Source of the DNA: Coriolopsis trogii
Lineage: Eukaryota > Basidiomycota > Agaricomycetes > Polyporales > Polyporaceae
Length of the DNA stretch: 64,000 bases
Direction of reading: 5' to 3'
Assembly (NCBI GenBank): GCA_020543525.1
Contig: JAHYIO010000031.1
Location: 2,542,001-2,606,000 of the forward strand
Positions 12,780 to 23,903 of this stretch are shown piece by piece. The notes under the pieces were generated by a model. It saw only the letters and a list, made by a program, of their open reading frames with translations. It made no database searches and was not told where the DNA came from. The position numbers were made by a program, and so were the translations under genes. Position 1 is the first letter of the stretch; the number at the start of each line of letters is the position of its first letter.

Positions 12780-14079
12780 TCAGAACACCTCGCAGTCAAA
12801 CTTCTGCAAGATGTCGTCGTCCGTCGAGTCGCGCGGCGGGTACGGCCGCTTCCGCATGTATATCAACGGCGCGAGGTCGATCGTCGGGTTCCGCCTCCGC
12901 ACGCTCAGCGATTGCGCCCCGTGCAGGTCCGGCTGGCGCGTCGCCAGCTCGTCCTCGAGCCACCGCGGCGGGCTCCAGGGAGGGGGTTTAAGCGCGGGCA
13001 GCTGGACGTCCGCGCGCGGGTGCGGGGCGGGGTAGTCGAGCTGCGGGTCGATCGTGTACAGGGGCAGGCCGTGAGCGCGAGCGTGACGGCCATGGGCGGA
13101 CGCGGCTGTGGATGTGGATGTTGTTGTGAATGTGGACATGGTGGACGTAGAACTCGACGATGCCGTCCCTGGTTTGGTCTCCTGTCCGAACATTGGCGGT
13201 CCCCCAGAGTCTGGTCGAGCGCGTTGGCGCGCCATGCGCGCCGTTGTGTACATCCCTGGCGGGATCATGGTGCGGATAGCGGCCAGCTCGGGAACATCAT
13301 CGATCGTGAGCAGGCGCTCGAGCGTCTCGCCCGTAAAGTAGGCGACTGGGGAGATGCAACAGGGCAGTTGATGCAACCGGTGCGCGATCATGGATGATAG
13401 GTATTAGGTGTACCGAGAGCAGAGATGGCGCCAGGCGTATGGTTAACATCTCGTCAAACGGGATGGATAATGTGCACCCACCGAGATGCCACTTTCTCCG
13501 CCCGGTCGGGGTCTCGACGAACACTGAATAGGTCTGCTTGATGAGCCTGCTCCCAAAGCTGATGCAAGGGTGTCAGGTTCACGAAGTGCAGGTGCACGCG
13601 GAGCGACGCACATGAGAGAGGAGAGCTCTTCGTCTGCTTCAAATTCGGGAAGTTTCTCTTGGTAGTAGAGGAACTCCTGTCAGACGCACGCGGGGTTGGT
13701 GGGACGATCCAATAGCGCGCAGAGCGTTGGGGAGCGTACTCACGTCGCGAACTCTGGAAGGACCCCACCGCCTGCCGTCCGTCCAGCGTTCAATACCTGT
13801 GGCCTAGCGATCGGACGTTGAGTGGGCGGCTGGATGTATATTTGGAATGCTGGATGGGGAGGGCGGCGCATATGGGGAGGATGTACTCACGGAGGAACTC
13901 TCGCCACATGCGCTGCGTTCTTCCCATACACAGACGCAGCCAGAGTGAATGAAACGTCTCTCTTCGATATCAAGACGGCGGGAGACGATCGGGAGCAGAC
14001 CAAGGGTGACCGCATGGAATATGACATGTGCGTCGGAGAGGGTGCGGATGCGGATGCCGCTGCAGGTAGGGCGCTGCAT
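12780..14079 (-). CDS. WOPR-domain (Gti1/Pac2 family) transcription regulator, copy 2
   Basis: Five exons are proposed: 13891-14079, 13744-13803, 13612-13676, 13482-13558 and 12780-13345, with introns of 87, 67, 53 and 136 nt. They give 318 residues. WOPR motifs are IRIRTLSDAHVIFHAV, VCVWEERSACG, IERWTDGRRWGPSRVRD, EFLYYQEKLPEFEADEE, LIKQTYSVFVETPTGRRKWH, VAYFTGETLERLLTIDDVPEL. The domain is complete, with the canonical LIKQTYS core. The C-terminal tail of about 150 residues is Ser/Thr/Pro-rich and includes a run alternating Ser, Thr and Met. An extra intron within the first WOPR half separates it from copies 1 and 3; the next three intron positions are shared. A developmental regulator is the family expectation, but its targets are unknown. 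Confidence 0.9.
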
Positions 14080-15459
14080 CAGGAGGGGATGGTGGCGGTG
14101 GAAGAGAGTGGGAGGAGCAGCGGTGGTGGGGATCGTAGGGAACGGACTATAGCAGGCGATCAGGTTATGAAGGAAAGCGTGACAGGGAGGCGAGTGCTGG
14201 GAAAAGGGCGCCTGGACGAGGAGGACGTGATTCGTGATTGGCTCCGCGCGCGGTGATGGGCTGGCGGCTAGAGTGTGGGCTCACGAAAGCTGTGCGTCTT
14301 GTATTCAGATAGACAGTCCCCGCTCTCCCTCGGCCAACCGTGTTTCTGACAGCCGCCAGCAGCGTCAATCCCTCTCTCGCGCACTCATCGTATCCGCCGC
14401 AGGCCGACGTCGTCGACCACCGTCTCGTCGAGAGCGAGCGGGTGGCGTTGGTAGCACAACGCGAGGCGCACACGTTGCTGTAGGCGGAATATAGGAGATG
14501 ACCGCATCTGACAGGGAAGCGTGCTGTATCAAGCAGCCGGTATGCTATCCACGAAGACGAATGCAAGGCACGAGCGTTTTTGACCATCGTTCTGCGGCGT
14601 CTGGTCAGATAAAGGAGCGGAGTTGTAATGCCCTCTTGCTCCCTCCTCTTCCTGCCTGCGGTTCTGATGACCGTTCAGCGACCGCTGAGCTCCGTATCGC
14701 AAATTTGAATACAAGGATTCACTTACCTCCGTTCGCGTATCTCACTTTTCGTGAGCAAAGCTGTGTTCGAACCCGCCCGGTCCTGGCAACTCCGCTGCGC
14801 GCAAAAAGATGAGACCGACCGCGCCCGAGCTCTACCAGCCTGCAATTTACCACGGGAGATTTCAGGCGGCGGTCAGATCTGGAGGAATCCCTATGCTGAC
14901 TGGCCACTCACCTGCTTCGGACCCCCGAAGGCCACTCGCTGCACATCTCCTGCATCCATTCACACCGTCGAGAAGGCGCATGACACTTGCCGATCGACCG
15001 GGAACAGCCTCTTGCTCGCAGATGGTCAAGCAAGGCTGGAGAGAGGATCAAGCACAGTTGAAAGTTTCATATATCAGCGCTTCGAGGACAGCACCGGTCC
15101 ACAGTGCACGAAGAGGTGCGTTCGAAGCCGCGGTGTGCTGCATGGCGAACACGGTGGCCAGATGATGTGCTCACGAGCAGAGAGGAGTCCCAGGGGCCGA
15201 GATGGAAGTGCGAAGAAGGTGATGGCGGTCAGAGAGCGTGTGATGCTCCCCGCAAATCTTGGAACTGACGTCGACAGAGTACGTGGGCGCTAGACGACTG
15301 GAGGACGCCGCCATGGTCCATGTCGTCTGCTCTGCACTGACGAAACAGAGTTTGCGATCTGGCATCGATCGGGGTCCACCGCCGCATTGATGACGCGTCA
15401 CGTCGATGGGCGGATGCCACCTCGCTTCGGGCACTGCGGAATGCGTAGCGCTCGCAAAG
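14080..15459. other. Upstream region of WOPR copy 2
   Basis: These 1.4 kb separate the WOPR copy 2 start codon from the foldback element. Open frames are short or overlap each other, and I recognise none. I found no clear TATA box close to the start codon. Confidence 0.45.
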
Positions 15460-15461
15460 TA

Positions 15462-15909
15462 CAGCTGTTTTCACACAGCTTGTCGTTTGGCGCCGCGCGC
15501 GAGTTGCGCGCCATCGCTTGTCTCTCGCTGCGACCGTTCCCCCCGAAAAGCAGAACAGCGATATCTCCTCGAGTCCTCCACGTATCCTCTCGATTCTTTC
15601 ATGTACTTGCTCTTCTCTACGGTCCGCAGGGCTGTGAACTAGTCTACTGCTGCCGCGAACACTCTGTCAACTACTACCTGGTACCTACAATGTGCGCCAC
15701 AGCCGATGCAGAACAAGGATTCCGCAACAACCTCAAGACATAGCGCCGCCATTTCTTCACTGCTGGACGCTGTATGACTACCCCGAGGGCCTGACAACAA
15801 GTTTGCGCCGGGAGCATGCATCTGGGGGTTGTTGTCCAACCCCCTCCCCCTCCCCAAGCCGGGTGTTCCCTGGAGCATGGCATACGTCTACGTTCCTCGC
15901 GGGAGGTTA
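15462..15909 (+). repeat. Left inverted arm of the foldback element
   Basis: The arm starts CAGCTGTTTTCACACAGC and ends at CCTCGCGGGAGGTTA. Its reverse complement is 16722-17169. It contains a pyrimidine tract of C runs separated by T (near 15840-15855) that pairs with the purine tract of the other arm. Confidence 0.85.
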
Positions 15910-16721
15910 CAAGAGGGAAGATGTGGGCTTAGGATGTCATGTACGAGGTTGGGAGGAGACACGGAGGACGGCTCAATTGTGATTACGGTATGCTTCATGT
16001 ACAATCTTTTTCTCTGTCCTGTCTCTCCCCTACTCCCCCTCATCCCTTGTGATGTACCTGGATACTGTCGCCTGAGCTCTAAGGCCTTGTAGCATGCTGT
16101 ACACCATGTCTCAACACATGGTATCCCTCCAATTAGATGCTAAACCTGCAATGTCTGATATAAGTCTGATGCACATGGTGGAGTTTGCATGCTGGTCATG
16201 ATGAGCAGGTCTGGATTTGTATTTTCGCTTCATACTCCATGTCCACCGTTTCCCTACTCTTCCACAATCTGGAGCTCTATGCACACTCACTTTACAATGT
16301 CACCACACTACCAATGGCGAATCAGCAAAACTTGCGACCACATCTGCCTCCTGGCATATCTGCCAAACCCGAAGAGAAAGCACCTGCACAACCATTGTCG
16401 GAGGTAGCGAATGTGACCACAAACCGACAGATCATCGGATAGGGGTTTGGTTGAACGCACCATGCAGGAGACGCTGAGCTGGGTACAATAGGTAGCTTGT
16501 ATGAACAAGGCGCAGTGACAGTTAAACATTGTACAGAAAGTGATATCGGAAAGAACGTGACCGCCGCCATATTACATGCCAATACCGTATGCAAAGATGG
16601 ACGAGGAAGGGCAGGAGAAGGGGGCAGAGGGAGATCATACATGAAGCATACCATCGCCGGGATTGCATCCAGCTTTCTGTTCTATCCAATTAAACATCCA
16701 AATCCAAATCCTTCCAAATCC

Positions 16722-17169
16722 TAACCTCCCGCGAGGAACGCAGACGTATGCCATGCTCCAGGGAACACCCGGCTTGGGGAGGGGGAGGGGGTTGGACAAC
16801 AACCCCCAGATGCATGCTCCCGGCGCAAACTTGTTGTCAGGCCCTCGGGGTAGTCATACAGCGTCCAGCAGTGAAGAAATGGCGGCGCTATGTCTTGAGG
16901 TTGTTGCGGAATCCTTGTTCTGCATCGGCTGTGGCGCACATTGTAGGTACCAGGTAGTAGTTGACAGAGTGTTCGCGGCAGCAGTAGACTAGTTCACAGC
17001 CCTGCGGAACGTAGAGAAGAGCAAGTACATGAAAGAATCAAGAGGATACGTGGAGGACTCGAGGAGATATCGCTATTCTGCTTTTCGGGGGGAACGGTCG
17101 CAGCGAGAGACAAGCGATGGCGCGCAACTCGCGCGCGGCGCCAAACGACAAGCTGTGTGAAAACAGCTG
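16722..17169 (-). repeat. Right inverted arm of the foldback element
   Basis: This is the reverse complement of 15462-15909 with only a few differences. Small frames in both arms encode the same roughly 70-residue peptide, simply because the arms are copies; no domain is evident. Confidence 0.85.
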
Positions 17170-17171
17170 TA

Positions 17172-17533
17172 AACAAGACACCGAAGACAGAAAGGAGTTC
17201 GGGGAGTTAGGCCTCCTTTCCGAATGAACTTGCTCCTCGTGCATAGAGGCTCGCCGCATTGCCCGAACGCCGCATGATAACCGTCGTAGATAGGACTCAA
17301 CCTGACTTCCAGTGCCGAGAACGAGCACAGGCGTACAGCATTGCAGCAGCAAAGAAGACCAGACATGAGGGATTACAATACAAAATACATGCGATATCGA
17401 ATCTCGAACAAAGTCTCTAGAGCGCACGAGCCACGATGCAAATTCAAACTAGGAAATGCGACGGCGCAAAACGGTACTACACGTACATTCAAAGCGTGGG
17501 ACGATTGAACGGGACAGCAACATCATGACAGTC
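17172..17533. other. Spacer downstream of the STE20-type kinase
   Basis: This 362-base spacer lies between the foldback element and the kinase stop codon. It presumably holds the kinase 3' UTR. I see nothing else. Confidence 0.5.
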
Positions 17534-20500
17534 CTACCCGAGCGCGACAGGCATACCAGAATACGACCCAGGCGTAGCTGTCCGAACATCCGCAAGCCCG
17601 AGCGGATCCTCATGCACGTTCCCGTTCCCGTTCAAGTACGCCCCCCGGCGCTCCCGCTCCCGCTCCCCGAACACGACCACGTCCTCCGTCTCCTCCTCGA
17701 TCGTGTCCTGCGTGGTCCGGTCCAGCATCTGTGCCAGCCCCGCCTCCACGACCGACATCCACTGCTGCAGCTCGTCCACCGTCCGCGCCAGCTCTGCGTG
17801 CGTCGCCTCGTGCGAGTGCATCAGCGGCCCCAGGTCCAGCGCCCGTATCGGCGGCCCGCTCATCAGCTCGGGCGGGAGCGTCGACGACCCAGACAGCTGC
17901 AACTGCGACTGCGGGCCGCTGCCGCCGAGGGAGAGAGAGCGGGTGTGGGACGTCGTGAACGATGAGTCTGATGGGAGCCGGAGGTCGGTCGAAGACAGGT
18001 TCGGGTGCGAGGCGAGAGAGTTGAGCGACGTCGTCGACGAGGACGCTGTAGAGTTCGGTTGGACCAGGGCGTTCGGCGATTTGAACGGCCGCGACGACAT
18101 AGGGTAGGGCGCGGGTGACGGTGGAAGGAGGTCGCTCATACCGAGCTTATGCTCGGAGCTGAGCGTCGGGATCTGCGCGCTCGCTCGTCAGAAGTCGCGG
18201 AAAGGGGGTGGACTGCATATAGTCTCACCTTGAGAACGTCCCGGAGGCCGGGTAGGGGAACACCCGCAGAGGTGCTGAACGAAGACTCTGCAGGGCTGCC
18301 ACTGCGTTCGTCCCGGCTCTTCGCGAATGGCCTAATCGGCATATCAAGAAGTGGGGCTGAACCTAATCTCTGAAGGCTTGGACGTCTCGACGGCACTCTC
18401 GCGCTCATCACAGCGTTCTGTGCCGTGGCAAAAGTGGTCACATCCGTCGTTGCGGTGGCAGACCGGGCGCGGACCATGGGCGGGGGAGTCGGTAGCGAGC
18501 CTCCTGGGGAAGCCTGCCGCTTGGGAAGGATGGAAGCATCGAGAGACTGCGACGTTTGGTGGACGCTGGCGGTGGTAGAGATCGTCGAAATGGTCGACAC
18601 ACTGGAATGCGTCGGGGACCTGCGCTCATGACCATGAGGCAATCGGAAGGTGGGTAAGGGTGACGCAGTTAAGTCTTCGTCCCCATTCGGAGGATCAGGG
18701 GAGAGGGGAGGGAAGCGGAAGTCGGGAGTAGACAGACCACGGTCTCGTGAAGTAGATGAAGTGGCCGATGCCGGTGGGGTAGACAAACCAGGTGCACTGC
18801 TTTGTGACCGTTGCCGGAGCAAAGGCGGTTTACTAGGCGTAGCAGCCTCCGGCGAAGATGCGGAAAGTATGATGGGAGGGGGGCTATCCGTGCCTTCTAT
18901 GGGTGACGCGTTGGGAATTTCGATATCCGGGAATCCGCGAGTGGACCTAACTTCCCTGTAATTCGGAGCAGACTTAGTAGCTATTGGTCCGAATTTCCCC
19001 TCGTCGTCTGGTGGTGTGGGTGATGGTGCCAGCCCGCGCGGTATCCCCGGTCCCAAGGGAGGTAAACGTTCCCGCTTGCGGTCTAGCGGCGATATAGGGG
19101 GGTCGTTCTCTTCCAGTTCGACAGTGTTCACCCGAGGAGTGGGTGAACGAGGAGGGAAAACGAAGGAGGACTGCTTCGCGGTGCGAGGGTCGTCACTCGT
19201 TTCAGGAGCAGTCAGGTTCCTGGAAGCTGAAGGACTTCGTCCACGGGCCGGGGTAGAAGTGACGTTCAGAGAAGGGTTTGCAAGGAAGTCATCAGATGGT
19301 CTGTCAAACACGGGCATGCGGAATGGCTCAGGTGGTGGTGGGTCGCCATAGTCGAATAAATTTCGCAGTGTGGCGGGAACGTTGGAGACGGGCGGGGGTC
19401 GGACTGTTGATTGTCCCCCAGCAATTTCGTCCTCCAAAAGATCCAACAGCGCGCTGTCTGGGTGGAATTGGTCGAGGCTCGAACTTGACCGGCTCCTGAG
19501 GGTGTTGAATTCCCAAGGATTATCGTCCTCGGGAGTGGTACCTAAGGGATCGCTGGTATTTGTGCGGTAAGAAACTTTTTACCACAATTTTCAACATGTT
19601 TAGGGAAGCGTACCTCCGTTCTCGCTCTTCCTCCTCCTCCCAAGCAAGCGGGAGTGCCATACTTGCACGAGTACCGCCACCTTTCGTCCAAGCCTCATAT
19701 CGCAAAATGAGGTCTTTCAGAACAGTATTGGGCACCTTACGGACATTCAAAATCCACTTTGTCTTTAATAACTCGTCTGCGGACAGTCGCTACACCGCAA
19801 AAGGTCAGTAAGCAGTTATGCAAGACAGAAAACGGAGACACACATCGCTTGGTAGCTCCCTGAGACACGCCGCCACGAAGTCCCTGAGCTCTTTACTCCC
19901 CTCGCCTTCCGCCAACCTCGGCGGCTTCATCCGCGGAATGAGTTGAATAAGCTTCGCCTGGTCGACTATGTGCGAGTTAGGGGCGCTTCCTTTGACCATC
20001 TCGTAAATCATAATGCCCAAGCTCCAAATATCTGCCTTGGTGTCGTACGCCGACGCATGCGCTACCTCCGGTGCCATCCAATGCGGCGTGCCAACTAGGG
20101 TGTTACGCTTGCTTGAAGCAGTGACCAGGAGCGCAGAGACACCAAAGTCGCAGATCATGACCTTCCCCGTAGACGTGACCAGAATGTTCGCCGCCTTGAG
20201 GTCCCGGTGGATGATAGCCGACTTGTGCAGGTAGCTGAGGCCGTTCAGAACCTCGCGGGTGATGACGGACACGTACTTCTCCTCCAGAACACCGTCCTTG
20301 CACGCCTTCATCAGCGTGCGCACGCTCCCTCCCTGCGCGTATTCCATGACGATCCACACCCGCGGCCCATCCATGTGGCAGCCGAAGTACTTCGTGACGT
20401 TGGGAGCATCGCGCAGCTGCGTGAGGAGCGCCACCTCGCGCTGTATGTCACCGACGTCGTCATCCTCGGTGTCGAGGTTGATGATCTTGAGTGCGACGAC

Positions 20501-20602
20501 TTCACCGGTGCGTAGGTCCCTGCCTTTATGCACCGAGCCGTACGCACCGCGGCCTATCGTCTCCAGACGTTGGTAGAGCTGATGTACAGACACCTGATTC
20601 AT
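17534..20602 (-). CDS. STE20/GCK-type serine/threonine protein kinase (Kic1/Nak1-like)
   Basis: Four exons are proposed: 19844-20602, 19614-19789, 18229-19552 and 17534-18172. Introns are about 54, 61 and 56 nt, and the product is 965 residues. The kinase domain fills residues 10-270: the Gly loop IGRGAYGSVHKG, the VALK lysine, HRDLKAANIL, the DFG loop in CDFGVSALL and the WMAPEV activation segment. The GCK signature GTPHWMAPEV and the domain at the extreme N-terminus place it with germinal-centre kinases. Kic1, Nak1 and POD-6 are fungal members, which act with Mob/NDR kinase partners in polarity and cell separation. The remaining 690 residues are Ser/Pro-rich and largely disordered, with a short predicted helix near the C-terminus (LARTVDELQQWMSVVEAGL). 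The exact orthologue needs a tree. Exon 1's 3' border may be off by one base. Confidence 0.9.
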
Positions 20603-21126
20603 CGTTCACGAGGTCGTAGGCGCAGAGACGGCGGAGATGAGAAGGACCGAGATGGGAAGACTCGAGATGTTAAGAACCAGCCAACAAGAATCATGGAGAG
20701 CAATGCACAAAGCGGTGAGTCAAGCGTCAAGCAGAACAATCGGCAGCATGAAGTATGGACATCCGCAGGGGGGATCGTCTGAAGCCTGAGCTCGGTGTGC
20801 GAGACAGAGACAGGGTCTTGGACGGTCGATGTATGTACTCGTAACTCCGTGGGCGCCGGAGGTGGCATTTGCGTTTGCTGGCGCCCATACTTGATCCATG
20901 TGACACACTGGCCTTTCTTCCGCAAAACATCTCCGAATCTTTCAGGGACGGATTGTGTTGCTCGCCGCACCAGAAAGACAGATGGAATATGCATATATGA
21001 AAGTACACAGCATCTGGGTTGGAGCCAGTATGGGACACTTCAAGTTCACTGGGCGCATCCTCCAGGTTGTAGTCCACGACTCATAACACCCGATGTCTCG
21101 GAAGCTATCTTATGAAAGGTTTACAA
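20603..21126. other. Intergenic region upstream of the kinase
   Basis: These 524 bases hold the kinase promoter and the 3' region of the GH28 gene; both genes read leftward. I see no further gene. Confidence 0.5.
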
Positions 21127-22936
21127 TTACTTGTTCTTGGCGAGAGGGCTGATCTGGGGTAGACCAGGGAAGAACGAGGTCGGGATGGTACTATGGGAAA
21201 GCGTATTCAGTCACTCCGAACGAGGGGTCGGCATGCAATGAACGGTCACATACGGTGTAGGGATGGCAGCGTTGGTGGCGAAGCCCGACGAGAGGTCGCC
21301 AGGCATAGTCGTGGGCGTCGAGTACCCAGAAGGCTTTGAGATCGACTGGGTGACTTTGGCATATGCCGCGTGAGACGATCCACTCTTGATGCATGCCACA
21401 CCAGAGCCGTATGCGCTCTCGCACTTGACGACAGCTTTGTCGGTGAGCGACCACATGTTGACGTTACTGAGCGTGATGTCGAAGCACGGCGCGCCGTCGG
21501 CGCAGATGAGCTGCACCGGGGGGCGTTGCACACCGTCGTTCACGTTACCGTTCCAGTTCTGTAACGTCCCGCATCAGCTTGCCATTTAGCCCGTCCACAG
21601 TCTGGGCATTTTGAGACGCACAGAGAACGTGATGTTCGACAGTTGAACACCAGCACCAGATCCGGGGCTCTGAGACGACCAGTATTGGTCGATGTTGAGG
21701 CCGTACGCGGTTGAGCGCGAGATAAAGTTTGCGAACTGCACGTTTCGAACGTAGCCAGAACCCTTGTTACTCTTGATCATCAATGCCTGGTTACCACCAT
21801 TGGTGTAGACGTTTCTATATACGACGTTCTCGATGGCGGTGCCGTCCGAGAGACTGCCGATTGCGCTTCCACCTGACTGGTTGCACCAGACTGCGTGACA
21901 TCAACGTGCGAATCGTCAGAGGACAGGGAGGGATACTCACTGCGCTCGACAAGGATGTTCGAAGCCGGTGACTATCAAGAGTTGAGAAAAAGTGAGCACC
22001 AAAAACTGTAATCCCTCTCACCTTAACGGTCACGCATTCGTCGCGATTCGTTACCTCGACGTCATGAATCCAGTGGTTGGTGCCCCACACATCGATACCG
22101 TCGGAGCCACCCAGATTCGCACCTATGAGTACGCTGATAAGACGCATCCATGCTAATTGACGGCAGGAGCGTACCGCGAATAGCCATGTTGTAGACTTCA
22201 CCATTTGAACCCGACTGGATGACAAGGTGGAACTCGGGTGCTGCAAACGGGTGAGCGAAAGCAGTGGACAACCACATCTTGAACTACACGTACAGTCAAC
22301 CAAAATGAGGTCATGTACTGACCAATTCTGGGAGTTGACGATCCGAATCAAGCGCGGACTAGGTGGAGAGTTAGTATGAAATGAGAGGGGACGCTAGCAT
22401 ACCTACCCTGCGTTACGGCATTGGTAGCCACTACCCTGAATACCTCCGGCACTGTTTGCAGAATAGAACTCGAAGTCGTTGGCGTTCTCAATGGCGATCA
22501 TGTTCCCACCAGTCGTAGCTACGAGCATTCAGGACAGAGAGATGTATGTGTTGCAGATAGAGCGTACCGGCACGGGTGATGAGACCATCGAGACGGAACG
22601 CCCACTTGGTAGCACCCTTCAGGTCGACCCAAGTCTTCATCTGGTAGTTCCCGGCGGGGACATACAATGTAGAGCCGGAATGCTTCAAAACACAGTTCTG
22701 CGGGACCCATGCTCAGGGAACAGCAGGGAACGAGACATGTCAAAAAATATACTCACGGTGAATGCGCTGGAGATGGCAGGGCCTATGTCGCTGGAGCCGA
22801 CACTGCCTCCATAGTCGAGAACACTGCAGATCGTACCCTTCTGGGAAAGAGGGGTCTTCGGACCAACACTTCCAGATAGCTGGGCCGAGGCGGTCGAGGC
22901 GAGGAGGATGGTGGCCAAGAGAGATTTGAAGCTCAT
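21127..22936 (-). CDS. Secreted rhamnogalacturonase-like glycoside hydrolase (GH28)
   Basis: Ten exons are proposed: 22757-22936, 22568-22697, 22407-22518, 22294-22358, 22175-22240, 22022-22122, 21941-21971, 21622-21890, 21254-21558 and 21127-21190. The nine introns are 48-63 nt. The product is 440 residues, the usual length for fungal rhamnogalacturonan hydrolase A. Residues 1-18 form a signal peptide ending in STASA. The mature protein starts [10 protein letters not shown], as in this subfamily. GH28 catalytic-region motifs are present: [19 protein letters not shown], then [18 protein letters not shown]. The right-handed beta-helix repeats are visible as alternating short hydrophobic strands. 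It would cleave the rhamnose-galacturonate backbone of pectin outside the cell. No carbohydrate-binding module is attached. Substrate preference rests on overall resemblance. Confidence 0.9.
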
Positions 22937-22990
22937 GGTGAAAGTGGCGGATACACAATGCCGAGTCGATGGGCAGACTCACTGCCAAGA

Positions 22991-22998
22991 ATATATAT
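22991..22998 (-). promoter_or_regulatory. TATA-like box upstream of the GH28 gene
   Basis: An ATATATAT run lies about 55 bases upstream of the GH28 start codon. On the coding strand it is preceded by CTGGGG, a match to the loose SYGGRG carbon-repressor motif; a match this short is expected often by chance. Confidence 0.35.
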
Positions 22999-23903
22999 CC
23001 CCAGGCAACAGGCGTATACCGAGGAGCGAACACCGGCCCAGGGTGACCGTCGCTTGCTCGTCTACCTCCCGGTGACCGAGACAAGTCCGTACATCGTTCC
23101 GAATGTTTCGACAGCTGACGAAGGTTGTATTGCCGGTCAGCCTTTGTAACTCAGAACAACGGATACAGCGTACCCAGTTTGTACTCTATGTCCACCTAAC
23201 GTCGTGGATGAACGGCCCGCGTAGACTTGGCTCCATATAGGATGTAGCTAGCAGGGCGGCCCGTACGCGTGAGGAACTACGTATACATGAAGGGGAGATC
23301 GCTCAAACATCCGACTGCTGAGGCATGTGCAAGCGGAAGCGGCCACGAGGTGTTCGGAGGGAAACGATGTCGAAGTAGCTTCCTAGTGCGCCGAAATAGG
23401 TTGTTCGCAATAGATAGAAGCGTCGCAGTCAGAATTCCACGGAACTACAGTGATGGCAATGCGCCATTCGCCGGCCCTCATGGACGGTTACATTGGGAAC
23501 AAATTTATGCATGCGCGTCATCCAACGCATCGCTGACAGGACGCGAATTGAAACACTCCACGAGGTTTTTCCTCATGAGCTGAGCATACGAAGCTGGCAC
23601 CTCAGAAATAGATCAGCTGCTTATACCCGGGGACCGGCGTCATGAGCTTCATAGTGACTTACAAGTTCGGTCCTCTTCTAGTTCTCAGGCTAGTTTCGTT
23701 GCGCTGCGCCGTTGAGAAAGATGCGATACCGGGAGACGTCAGACGCCAAAAGGACACAACAGTGCCCAAGTGGCAAGAATAGACCCGTGTCATGCTCGCA
23801 TGTGCTCAGTTACGCAGTTGGCGCTCACTGGCGATTCCCGTAAGTGGGCGTCTGCTATACCTGCTTGGGAAACGAACCCTAGATCGTGGTTTCAAACTTG
23901 ACC
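22999..23903. other. Divergent promoter region between GH28 and eIF2B-gamma
   Basis: About 0.9 kb separates two genes that read away from each other, a secreted enzyme and a housekeeping factor. I see no additional gene or repeat. Confidence 0.45.

Larger units (their letters stand above)
15460..17171. mobile_element. Foldback-type element (long inverted arms, TA at both ends, no transposase seen)
   Basis: Two arms of about 448 bp in opposite orientation, 15462-15909 and 16722-17169, flank an 812-bp centre. By eye the arms differ at only a few positions, such as one base in CGTCTACG/CGTCTGCG. The outer ends read CAGCTGTTTTCACACAGC inward from each side and are bordered by TA on both sides, which fits a TA target-site duplication as in the Tc1/mariner superfamily. 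The centre holds no frame resembling a transposase, so the element would be non-autonomous. The near identity of the arms suggests either recent insertion or arm-to-arm conversion. Confidence 0.75.

Noticed and set aside
16663..16992. 109-codon frame in the right foldback arm as a possible transposase
   Set aside because: It has no catalytic motif and simply repeats the peptide encoded by the other arm.
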